Positions 36,644 through 44,112 of a stretch of 64,000 bases of DNA are shown here, piece after piece. Each line of letters starts with the position of its first letter. Position 1 is the stretch's first letter. Origin of the DNA: Rhodoplanes sp. (GTDB lineage Bacteria; Pseudomonadota; Alphaproteobacteria; Rhizobiales; Xanthobacteraceae); the NCBI RefSeq assembly GCF_013377085.1, contig NZ_JACAAX010000001.1, forward strand, positions 62,001 through 126,000, given 5' to 3'. The notes under the pieces were generated by a model, which saw nothing but the letters and a program-made list of their open reading frames with translations, ran no database searches and was not told the DNA's origin. A program made the translations under genes and the position numbers.

Positions 36644-37543
36644 GTGGCTATCATCGACTGGTCGAAGCTCGTCATCGCCATGCTGGGCGGCGACCGTCGC
36701 GAGCAGGAGATCGCTCGGCTCGCCGCCGCGACCGGCGCCGAGGTGCGGGTGCACGGCTTTCCCTGGCCCGAGTGCGGGATCAAGCGCGTGACGCGGCTCG
36801 ACGACCCCGCCGCCGTGCTGAAGGGTGCCAAGTTCGCACTGTTCCCGATTCCCGGCATCGCGCCGAGCGGCGCGCTGTTCGCGCCGACCGCACCGAAGCC
36901 GATCATTCCCGATCGCGCCATGCTGGCCGGCATGCAGCCGCGCGCCCACATCATCCTCGGCTGGGCCGACGACAACCTGAAGAAGCATTGCGAGGCGCTG
37001 TCGATCGGCATCCACGAATACGAGTGGGACCGCGCCCTGATGCTGGAGCGCACGCCGGCCATCATCGAGGGGCTGCTGAAGATCGTCATCGAGAACACCG
37101 ACGTGACCATCCACAATGCCGAGGCCTGCGTGATCGGGCAGGGCACCATCGGCACGGTGCTGGCGCGCTATCTCGTGGCGCTCGGGGCGAAGACGCATGT
37201 GGTGGCACGCAATCCCGAGCAGCGGGCGGCCGCCTTCGTGGCCGGCGCGACGGCGCACGGGCTCGAGGCGCTGCCCGATCTCGCACCGCGGCTCGATCTC
37301 TTGTTCTCGACGGTGCCGTCGCGGGTCGTCGGCGCCAATGTGCTCGGCGTGCTGCGGGAGAGCGCCCTGATCGTCGATCTTGCCGCGCCGCCCGGCGGCG
37401 TCGACTTCGAGACGGCGAAGCGATTCGGCCGCAGGGCGATCTGGGGGCGCGGGCTCGGCAGCCGGGCGCCCGTCACGGTCGGGGCCAGCCAGTGGCGCGG
37501 CATCAGGGCCCGCATCGAGCACGTTCTTCAGGACGAGCACTGA
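36644..37543 (+). CDS. dipicolinate synthase subunit A-like protein
   Basis: A 299-residue protein with an N-terminal segment typical of DpaA/SpoVFA (MLGGDRREQEIARLAAATGA), PIPGIAPSGALF, and a Rossmann domain (VIGQGTIGTVLARYLVALGA, then VVARNPEQ). In Bacillus the A and B subunits make dipicolinic acid for spores; length (about 297) agrees. No subunit B (a flavoprotein) is nearby and this organism is not expected to sporulate, so it more likely serves another dehydrogenase-type reaction on a pyridine or dicarboxylate. GTG 36644 follows GAAGG with eight-base spacing; the region upstream is a palindromic repeat. The small tautomerase gene lies 84 bp downstream. Confidence 0.75.
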   Translation: MAIIDWSKLVIAMLGGDRREQEIARLAAATGAEVRVHGFPWPECGIKRVTRLDDPAAVLKGAKFALFPIPGIAPSGALFAPTAPKPIIPDRAMLAGMQPRAHIILGWADDNLKKHCEALSIGIHEYEWDRALMLERTPAIIEGLLKIVIENTDVTIHNAEACVIGQGTIGTVLARYLVALGAKTHVVARNPEQRAAAFVAGATAHGLEALPDLAPRLDLLFSTVPSRVVGANVLGVLRESALIVDLAAPPGGVDFETAKRFGRRAIWGRGLGSRAPVTVGASQWRGIRARIEHVLQDEH

Positions 37544-37627
37544 CGGATTTCTTCCGCACCGCGCACGGTACGGCCGTCGGAGCATCAGCCCTCACTTGTC
37601 GCAGGGCCACCCGCAGAAAGGAACAGC

Positions 37628-37819
37628 ATGCCCGTCGTCACCGTCGAGATGTGGACCGGCCGGTCGCAGGCGCAGAAGCGCGCGCTGGTGCGCGCCATCA
37701 CGGACGCCATGGTGGCGCATGCCGGGGCCAAGCCCGACAACCTGCACGTGATCATCCACGAGGTGCCGAAGGAGAACTGGGCGCTCGCCGGCGTGATGGG
37801 CGACGAGCGCAAGGATTGA
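37628..37819 (+). CDS. 4-oxalocrotonate tautomerase-family protein
   Basis: A 63-residue tautomerase starting MPVVTVEMW; after Met removal the catalytic base is Pro1. An Arg follows in position 11 (GRSQAQKRAL), as in 4-OT. Family members tautomerise enol/keto acids in aromatic degradation. Ribosome binding site GAAAGGAA precedes the ATG. It lies 84 bp after the dipicolinate-synthase-like gene, so the two may be co-transcribed. Confidence 0.87.
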   Translation: MPVVTVEMWTGRSQAQKRALVRAITDAMVAHAGAKPDNLHVIIHEVPKENWALAGVMGDERKD

Positions 37820-37857
37820 GGCGCGGCGTCGCGACGCGGCGCCTCCAGCCGACGGCC

Positions 37858-38274
37858 TCAATAGCCGCGCCGGCGTTCCTTCTTGGCCGCCTTGCGGGCG
37901 GCGTAGCGGGCGTCGCGCGCCGCCTTCTGCTCGGCCTTGAGGGCAGCCTCGGCCTCGGCGGCCGCAGCAGCCTCGATGGCATCGCGTTCGGCCTTCTCGG
38001 CGGCGGCCTTGGCAGCGGCCTCGTCGGCTTCCTTCTTCAGCTTTGCGGCGATCTCGGCGTCCCGGGCGGCCTTCTCGGCCGCCTCGGCCTCGCGCTTGGC
38101 GCGGGCGGCGTCGCGCTCCGCCTTGCGGGCGAGGCGCTCGGTCTCCATGGCGGCGCGGCGTTCCTCCAGGGCCGGATCGGCCACGGCGGTGCGGAATTTT
38201 TCCAAGAGGGCCTTCTTGGCGGCGGCGGCGTTGCCCTGGCGGTCCTGAAGCTCGGTGTCTCGGAAGCGGCTCAT
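37858..38274 (-). CDS. DUF6481 family protein (highly charged helical)
   Basis: A 138-residue protein, almost all Ala, Glu, Lys, Arg and Asp and therefore a single long helix or coiled coil (ERLARKAERDAARAKREAEA). The N-terminal MSRFRDTELQDRQGNAAAAK resembles the start of the DUF6481 family found in Rhizobiales. Function is unknown. It is convergent with the tautomerase gene (38 bp between). Confidence 0.72.
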   Translation of the reverse strand: MSRFRDTELQDRQGNAAAAKKALLEKFRTAVADPALEERRAAMETERLARKAERDAARAKREAEAAEKAARDAEIAAKLKKEADEAAAKAAAEKAERDAIEAAAAAEAEAALKAEQKAARDARYAARKAAKKERRRGY

Positions 38275-38434
38275 TCAATCTCCGGTCGCATGGCACGGGC
38301 CGATCCGAGGCGCCTCGCCCCGTCCTCCGGCCACCATGGTGTCTGGCGTGGAAGCGGTTGATATAAGCCGACAGCGCTCCGCCTTCAACGCCCGTCACGG
38401 CGATTCGGGCACGTCAGAGATGCAGAGCAGTGCC

Positions 38435-39454
38435 TTATTCGACCCGGGCGCCGGAAATCTTGACGAGGTCGGTCCACTTCGCCACCTCGTCGCGGCCGAA
38501 GGCCGTCAGGGCCTCCCCCTCGAGGGGCAACTGCTCGACGCCCTGGGCCTGGAGCTGGGCGGCGACCTCGGGATTGCCGAGCACGCGGCCGGTTGCCTCG
38601 CGCAGCCGCGTCACCACGGCGTCGGGCGTGCCGGTCGGCGCGTATAGGATGAACCAAGCGACCAGGTCGAAGCCCGGAAAACCCTGCTCGATCATGGTGG
38701 GGACGTCGGGAGCCGCCATGCTGCGGCGGGCGCTCGAGGTCGCGATGGCGCGCAGCGTGCCGTTCTGGACGTGCGGCATCACGGCGGCCGGATGGTAGAA
38801 CATGAACTGCACCTGGCCCGAGATGACGTCGGAAACGCCCATCCCGCCCTCCTTGTAGGGAACGTGGACCATCTTGGTGTCGGTCTTGTTCTTGAGAAAC
38901 TCGCCCGCCAGGTGGCCCGAGGTCCCGTTGCCCGCGGAGGCGAAGTTGATGCCGTCCGGCCGCGATTTCGCCAGGGCGACCAGGTCCGCCACGCTGCGCA
39001 CCGGCGTGCTGGCCGAGACGACCAGCAGGGTCGGCGTGTAGCCGATCAGTGCGATCGGCACGAAGTCCTTGAGCGGATCGTAGGGCAGACGCGGGAACAG
39101 GCCGGCATTGATGGCGTGGGTGCCGACCGTGCCCATGGTGAGCGTGTAGCCGTCGGCCGTGGACTTGGCGACCGCGGCCGTGCCGATGGCGCCGCCCGAT
39201 CCGGGCCGATTCTCGATCACCACCGGCTGGCCGAGATCGGCCGCAAGCGCGGTGCCGACCAGGCGGGTGACGATGTCGGTCGTAGTGCCGGGTCCGAACG
39301 CCACCACCATGCGGACGAATCGCGACGGATAGGTCTGCGCCCGTGCCGCGTCGGGCAGGCCGGCGAGGGTCACCGCGGCGAGGGCGACGGCGGCGAGGCC
39401 AGTTGCGAAGGATTTGGCGAGAGGTCGAATGGGGGCGCGGAACGGCACGGACAT
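38435..39454 (-). CDS. tripartite tricarboxylate transporter (Bug family) substrate-binding protein
   Basis: A 339-residue periplasmic solute receptor with a signal peptide (LAAVALAAVTLAGLPDAARA) and TTT/Bug motifs: VVAFGPGTTTDIVTR, VIENRPGSGGAIGT, YNPLKDF-like YDPLKDFVPIA, and TGTPDAVVTRL. AAGGAG lies eight bases before the ATG. No TctA/TctB membrane genes are adjacent; Bug proteins are often orphaned. The ligand is unknown, most often a carboxylate. The gene is downstream of the deacetylase on the same strand, 106 bp away. Confidence 0.9.
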   Translation of the reverse strand: MSVPFRAPIRPLAKSFATGLAAVALAAVTLAGLPDAARAQTYPSRFVRMVVAFGPGTTTDIVTRLVGTALAADLGQPVVIENRPGSGGAIGTAAVAKSTADGYTLTMGTVGTHAINAGLFPRLPYDPLKDFVPIALIGYTPTLLVVSASTPVRSVADLVALAKSRPDGINFASAGNGTSGHLAGEFLKNKTDTKMVHVPYKEGGMGVSDVISGQVQFMFYHPAAVMPHVQNGTLRAIATSSARRSMAAPDVPTMIEQGFPGFDLVAWFILYAPTGTPDAVVTRLREATGRVLGNPEVAAQLQAQGVEQLPLEGEALTAFGRDEVAKWTDLVKISGARVE

Positions 39455-39560
39455 GGGGCGGCTCCTTGGGCGACCGGGTGGGCGGATTCTTGTCCGCCTC
39501 GGCAGGCGATTTGGCTTTGGGCAGGCGGCGCCGCCCCGATCGGCTCGACGTCAGGTGGTT

Positions 39561-40241
39561 TCAGCAGTCGGCCGGCGCGACGTCCGGCAGGTCGGACTCG
39601 GACATATAGGCGTCGGACAGGTGCACGGGCGTGCCGGTCCGCATCAGCACGACATCCTCGGGAAAGTCCTGCCGGTACTCGACGCCGAGGTCGTCGAGCC
39701 GGTCGAGAAGCTCGGATAGGTGCGGCAGGCAGGCGCCGACGACGTCGTGCAGGACCACCACGGTCCAGTCGCGGGCGGTGACGTCGGCGATGCAGCGGTC
39801 GACCCAGCCGTCCGGGTCGCACCAGTCGCGCGGCACGCTCGACCACAGGATGCACGAATAGCGCTGCGCCTGCAGCAACGAGACGGCGGCGCGGCTGAGC
39901 AGATGCGGGCCGATGCGGCCCGACTTGCCGTAGGGCCGAAACAGCTTGTCGGGATGCGCCAGCGTCCCGATCAGCGCCTGGGTGTCCTCGATCTCGTGGG
40001 CCGCATAGGCGGCGTCGGTGCGCTCGCCGAGCGCGACCGAATGCGTGAAGGTGTGATTGCCGATCCAGTGGCCGGCCGCATGCGCCTCGCTCGCCAGGGC
40101 GGCGGCCGCGGGGGCGCGCAGCTTCTGCCCGATCACGAAGAAGGTCGCCTGCAGCCCGCGCCGGGCGAGGATGTCCAGCACGCCCGCGGTGACGCCCGGG
40201 GTCGGTCCGTTGTCGAACGTGAAGGTGACGCGTCGGGTCAC
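39561..40241 (-). CDS. NodB-fold polysaccharide deacetylase-like protein
   Basis: A 226-residue carbohydrate esterase 4-type domain. The family motif TFDDGP reads TFDNGPTPG here, so the second Asp, a metal ligand, is replaced by Asn; the two metal histidines are present in GNHTFTHS and the next conserved segment is RPYGKSG. Other motifs: VVVLHDVVGAC. The only in-frame starts are GTG 40241, just before the domain, and ATG 40487, which would overlap the LysR start codon and run through a LysR-type operator. I use GTG 40241; neither has a ribosome site, so the start is uncertain. Substrate unknown; activity may be altered by the Asn. Confidence 0.68.
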   Translation of the reverse strand: MTRRVTFTFDNGPTPGVTAGVLDILARRGLQATFFVIGQKLRAPAAAALASEAHAAGHWIGNHTFTHSVALGERTDAAYAAHEIEDTQALIGTLAHPDKLFRPYGKSGRIGPHLLSRAAVSLLQAQRYSCILWSSVPRDWCDPDGWVDRCIADVTARDWTVVVLHDVVGACLPHLSELLDRLDDLGVEYRQDFPEDVVLMRTGTPVHLSDAYMSESDLPDVAPADC

Positions 40242-40361
40242 GGGCTGGTCCGCGGGCTTTGCCGGTTGGGCCGGCGAAGGGTCGGCCGTGCCGGGCGAGA
40301 CAGGGCCCCGACCATAAGAGCCTTCGCCACAATGACAAAATGAATAGCCCGCATCACCAAC

Positions 40362-40376
40362 ATAGACACTGTCTAT
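40362..40376. promoter_or_regulatory. LysR-type operator candidate
   Basis: ATAGAC-ACT-GTCTAT is a perfect 6-bp inverted repeat containing the T-N11-A core of LysR-family sites. It lies 109 bp before the lysR start codon and upstream of the deacetylase domain on the opposite strand, so it could control both. Confidence 0.55.
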
Positions 40377-40485
40377 CGATCGTGCGACGGACCGTAAGGT
40401 GACGCCGATGCGAGCCCGCGTCCGCGAGGCTGCACCGTGCGGCCATGAGCGCGCATCGAGCGCGCGACGAGGAGGCGAGTGAACC

Positions 40486-41406
40486 ATGGAGCTCAGGCAT
40501 CTGCGCTACTTCGCGGCGCTCGGCGAGCGCCTGAGCTTCACGCGGGCGGCCGCCCAGGTGCACGTCACCCAGCCGACCCTGTCGCACCAGATCCGCCAGC
40601 TCGAGGACGAGCTCGGCGTGCGGCTGTTCGACCGGATCGGCAAGCGCGTGGTGATGACCGAGGCCGGCGAGACGTTGCTGCCGGGCATTGCCAAGGCTCT
40701 CCAGGACATCGACCAGGCGGTCCGCCTGGTGCGCGGCGACCCCGAGCAGATCACCGGCACGCTGCGGGTCGGTGCCGTCCACAGCGTCAATCTCGAGCTG
40801 ATGCCGCGCTGTGCTGCGATGTTCCTGGCGCGGCACCCCGCTGTCCGCCTCGTCATCGAGGATCTCGCCGCACCCGTGATCGAGACGCGGGTTTGCGATG
40901 GTGCGCTCGATGTCGCCATCGCCTACGAGCCGGTGTCCGGCGGACCGATCGCCTTCGAGCCGCTCTACGAGGAGGAGCTCGCCCTCGCGGTGCCGCCGAG
41001 CCACCCGCTCGCGGCGCGCAAGCGCCTGCGCATGAGCGAGCTGCATCGCCTCCCCGTGATCCTGCTCACCCGCAGCTTCGCCACGCGCCGCATGCTGGAC
41101 GGCTGGTTCGAGGCCGCCGGGGCCGAGCCGGCCGTCGTGGTCGAGATGAACACCATCGGCGCCATGCTGGAGATGGCGCGCCGCTCCGGCATCGCCGCGG
41201 TCGTGCCGGCGCGGGCCATCAGGGGCACCGACCTGAGCGCCGTGGCCCTCGAAGGCCCGACGCCGCGCCGTATCCCCGGCCTCCTGTGGGTGCACGGGCG
41301 CGAGCGGCCCGCCGCCCCGCGCTCCTTCGCGGCGATCGTCCGCCGCGCCGTGCGCGATGCGGCTGCTGTCCGCGAGGGACGCCGCCGCGACCGGACTCCA
41401 CCCTGA
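40486..41406 (+). CDS. LysR-family transcriptional regulator
   Basis: A 306-residue regulator of the CynR-like subgroup. The winged HTH is at the N-terminus (MELRHLRYFAALGERLSFTR; VHVTQPTLSHQIRQLEDELG), and the periplasmic-binding-protein-like effector domain follows from about residue 90. AGGAGG precedes the ATG. It sits between the deacetylase and the meta-cleavage genes with the T-N11-A operator upstream, so it may regulate itself and one or both neighbours. The effector is unknown; an aromatic acid is plausible given the ring-cleavage genes. Confidence 0.88.
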   Translation: MELRHLRYFAALGERLSFTRAAAQVHVTQPTLSHQIRQLEDELGVRLFDRIGKRVVMTEAGETLLPGIAKALQDIDQAVRLVRGDPEQITGTLRVGAVHSVNLELMPRCAAMFLARHPAVRLVIEDLAAPVIETRVCDGALDVAIAYEPVSGGPIAFEPLYEEELALAVPPSHPLAARKRLRMSELHRLPVILLTRSFATRRMLDGWFEAAGAEPAVVVEMNTIGAMLEMARRSGIAAVVPARAIRGTDLSAVALEGPTPRRIPGLLWVHGRERPAAPRSFAAIVRRAVRDAAAVREGRRRDRTPP

Positions 41407-41488
41407 AACAAGGCATCGCCTTGCAGTTTATGAGAAGTCGGATATCATTCTGGTATAGAATTATCAAAAAATCATAATGGAGGAAGAG

Positions 41489-42334
41489 ATGCTCACAGCC
41501 GTCCAGGCCGGCGCCTATCTGCATCACCTGCATCTGTACACCCCGGATCCGGCCGGCCTTGCGAGCTTCTATGCCGAGGTCATGGATATGGCCGTGGTCG
41601 ACCTGCAGTCGGGGCCGCGGGGCGGCACCTTCATGCTGGCCGGGCCGGGGCGCCGCCTGATCCTGAGCGACGGGCCGGCCAAGACGCTCGGCCATGCCGG
41701 CTTTGCGCTGCGCGACCAGGACGGGCTCGACGGCCTGTGCGCCCGGGCGGAGGCGCACGGGCTGGCGCCGACGCCGATCGTGACGCCGCTGTTCGGCCCC
41801 GGCGCCTTCGCCGTGACGGACCCGGACCACAACACCATCGTGTTCGGCCTCGCCCAGCCGGAGCCGCCGCGCCGCGGTCTGCGCGGGCCCGTCCAGCACC
41901 TGACGCTCGCCACCAAGAGCGTGCGAGCGATCGAGGGCTTCTACGCGGAAAAGCTCGGTTTTGCGGTGGCGGACCGGGTGGTCGACGCGACCGGCCGGGT
42001 GACCACCTGCTTCATGCGCGGCAATCACGAGCACCACAACCTCGCCTGCTTCCTGCAGGACCGCGCCGGCATCGACCACCACGCCTACGAGGCCGGCGAG
42101 TGGGACACGATCCGCGACTGGGCCGACCGCTTCGCCGCGCACGGCGTGACGCTGATGTGGGGCCCGGGCCGCCATGGGCCGGGCAACAACCTCTTCATCT
42201 TCATCGAGGATCCGGACGGCAACTGGATCGAGGTCTCGGCCGAGCTCGAGGTGATCCACGATCGCCCGGTGAAGGAATGGCCGCACGAGGAGCGCACCCT
42301 CAATCTGTGGGGTCGCGCCATCATGCGGTCGTGA
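41489..42334 (+). CDS. VOC-superfamily type I extradiol dioxygenase-like protein
   Basis: A 281-residue protein of two paired VOC modules. Fe(II) ligands of type I extradiol enzymes can be placed: His in VQHLTLATKS, His in IDHHAYEAG and Glu in NWIEVSAEL. It should cleave a catechol-type ring next to the hydroxyls. ATG 41489 is preferred because GGAGGAAGAG precedes it; an in-frame ATG at 41477 lies inside this site. The upstream gap is A/T-rich and contains TGGTATAGA, an extended -10-like sequence. It heads a set with a FAH-family hydrolase, IclR regulator and flavin hydroxylase. Confidence 0.86.
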   Translation: MLTAVQAGAYLHHLHLYTPDPAGLASFYAEVMDMAVVDLQSGPRGGTFMLAGPGRRLILSDGPAKTLGHAGFALRDQDGLDGLCARAEAHGLAPTPIVTPLFGPGAFAVTDPDHNTIVFGLAQPEPPRRGLRGPVQHLTLATKSVRAIEGFYAEKLGFAVADRVVDATGRVTTCFMRGNHEHHNLACFLQDRAGIDHHAYEAGEWDTIRDWADRFAAHGVTLMWGPGRHGPGNNLFIFIEDPDGNWIEVSAELEVIHDRPVKEWPHEERTLNLWGRAIMRS

Positions 42335-42345
42335 GACCAAGCCCA

Positions 42346-42442
42346 CCCTCGTCCTGAGGAGCGGACCGAAGGTCCGCGTCTCGAAGGACGGGGGCGGCCA
42401 CATGCTTCGAGACGCCCGCTGCGCGGGCTCCTCAGCATGAGG
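42346..42442. repeat. palindromic repeat, CCTGAGGAGC family
   Basis: Starts CCCTCGTCCTGAGGAGCGG and ends CTCCTCAGCATGAGG, with inner hairpins (CGGACCGAAGGTCCG and GCCCGCTGCGCGGGC). It lies between the dioxygenase and the hydrolase gene and is unrelated to the other repeat families in the window. Confidence 0.7.
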
Positions 42443-42478
42443 CCGTGAGAGTCATGTGAGAGCGGTGAGGCAATCCAA

Positions 42479-43336
42479 ATGAAATTCGTCTCGTTCACGG
42501 CGCAGGGGCGCCGCAGCTTCGGCGTCGTCGTCGGCGCCGGCGTGCACGATCTCGGCGCGCGGCTCGGCGCCGTCGTGCCGGATCTCAAGACCTATCTGCA
42601 CGCACTCTCGCTCGGCATGCACTTCGCCGACCCGTCGGGCACGACCGACTTCGCCGCCGGCGAGTTCGGCTACGATCCGGTGATTCCGAGCCCGACAAAG
42701 ATCCTCTGCGTAGGCCACAATTACGAGGAGCACCGGCGCGAGACCGAGCGCGCCCCGACCGCCTATCCCTCGATCTTCGGGCGCTTCGCCGACACGCTGA
42801 TCGGCCACGAGGCGTCGATCGTGCGGCCCGCGGTGTCGCAGGCGCTCGACTACGAGGGCGAGCTCGCCGTGATCGTCGGCCGGCCCGGCTGGCGCGTGCC
42901 GAAGGACAATGCACTGGCCCTGGTCGCCGGCTATACGGTCGCCAACGAGGCCTCGGTGCGCGACTGGCAGCGCCACACCATCCAGTTCACGCCGGGCAAG
43001 AACTTTCTCGGCACCTGTCCACTCGGCCCCGCGCTGGTGACGCCGGACGAGGTCGACGGGCTCGATCACCGCGCCATCACCACGACGCTGAACGGGCAGG
43101 TGGTGCAGAAGGCCGTGCTGGGCGATATGATCTTCTCGATCGCCGAGATCATCGCCTATGTGTCGGCCTTCACGCCGCTTGCGCCGGGCGACGTGATCGT
43201 CACGGGCACGCCCGGCGGTGTCGGCTTCAAGCGCGAGCCGCAGCTCTTCATGAAGCCCGGCGATATCGTCGAGGTCGCGGTCGAGGGCATCGGGCACCTG
43301 CGCAACGGCGTCGTCGACGAGACCGGAACCACGTGA
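42479..43336 (+). CDS. fumarylacetoacetate hydrolase-family protein
   Basis: A 285-residue enzyme with the FAH fold. The divalent metal is held by acidic residues including the E-x-E of LDYEGELAVIVG; GHNYEEHRRE and FTPGKNFLGTCPLGPALVT are family motifs and TGTPGGVGF closes the domain. Such enzymes hydrolyse or decarboxylate the products of meta ring cleavage. GTGAGG lies eight bases before the ATG. It overlaps the GTG of the IclR gene region (4 bp if GTG 43333 is used). Confidence 0.9.
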   Translation: MKFVSFTAQGRRSFGVVVGAGVHDLGARLGAVVPDLKTYLHALSLGMHFADPSGTTDFAAGEFGYDPVIPSPTKILCVGHNYEEHRRETERAPTAYPSIFGRFADTLIGHEASIVRPAVSQALDYEGELAVIVGRPGWRVPKDNALALVAGYTVANEASVRDWQRHTIQFTPGKNFLGTCPLGPALVTPDEVDGLDHRAITTTLNGQVVQKAVLGDMIFSIAEIIAYVSAFTPLAPGDVIVTGTPGGVGFKREPQLFMKPGDIVEVAVEGIGHLRNGVVDETGTT

Positions 43337-43338
43337 CC

Positions 43339-44112
43339 ATGGTGGGGCTCGCACGCTTCGTCCGCATCCTGCGCCTGTTCGACGAGGAGCGATGCGTCTG
43401 GACGGTCCCGGAGATGGCGTCGGCGCTCGGGCAGCCGGCGAGCAGCGTCTACCGGGCGGTGCGCGAGCTGGTCGCGGCGGCGTTTCTCGAGCCGGCGACC
43501 GAGGCGCATTACCGGCTCGGCGCCGCCTTCGTCGAATTCGACCGGCTGGTGCGGCTCACCGACCCGCTGATGCGCCTGGGCGAGCCGCGGCTGGCCGATG
43601 TCGCCCACCAGGCCGGCGTGCCGTGCGCCGTGCTGCTGGCGCGGCTCTTCGGCGACACCGTGATGTGCGTCGCCGACACGCGTACGGGTGCGCTGCCGCG
43701 GCGGCCGAGCTACGAGCGCGGCCGGCCGATGCCGCTGACCCGCGGCGCCACCTCGAAGACGATCCTGGCGCAGTTGCCGGCGCGCCGGTTGCTGCGGCTG
43801 ATCGCGCGCATCGAGGGCGAGGCGACGCCGCTCGCGCAGATCACCGAATTGCGCGACATCCTCTCGGTGATCAGGAAACGCGGCCACTGCGTGAGCCGCG
43901 GCGAGATCGACGACGGGCTCGCCGGTCTCGCCGTGCCGATCGCGGTTCCGGAGCTCGGCATCGCGGCGAGCCTCAGCCTGGTGGTCGAGGCCGCCCGGCT
44001 CGACGCCGGGCTCGAGCACCGACTGGTGCTGATGCTGTTGGCCTCGGCCTGCCTGCTGGTCGATCAACTCGGCGCATCCACGGGCGGCGTGGCGGGCACG
44101 GGGGCGTCATGA
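43339..44112 (+). CDS. IclR-family transcriptional regulator
   Basis: A 257-residue regulator: N-terminal winged HTH (VPEMASALGQPASSVYRAVREL) and a C-terminal IclR effector-binding domain (PLTRGATSKTILAQLPARR; ISVI-like LSVIRKRGHCVSRGEIDDG). ATG 43339 and GTG 43333 are both possible. It is coupled to the hydroxylase gene by a 4-bp ATGA overlap, so it is transcribed with the enzymes it probably controls. The effector is unknown. Confidence 0.87.
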   Translation: MVGLARFVRILRLFDEERCVWTVPEMASALGQPASSVYRAVRELVAAAFLEPATEAHYRLGAAFVEFDRLVRLTDPLMRLGEPRLADVAHQAGVPCAVLLARLFGDTVMCVADTRTGALPRRPSYERGRPMPLTRGATSKTILAQLPARRLLRLIARIEGEATPLAQITELRDILSVIRKRGHCVSRGEIDDGLAGLAVPIAVPELGIAASLSLVVEAARLDAGLEHRLVLMLLASACLLVDQLGASTGGVAGTGAS

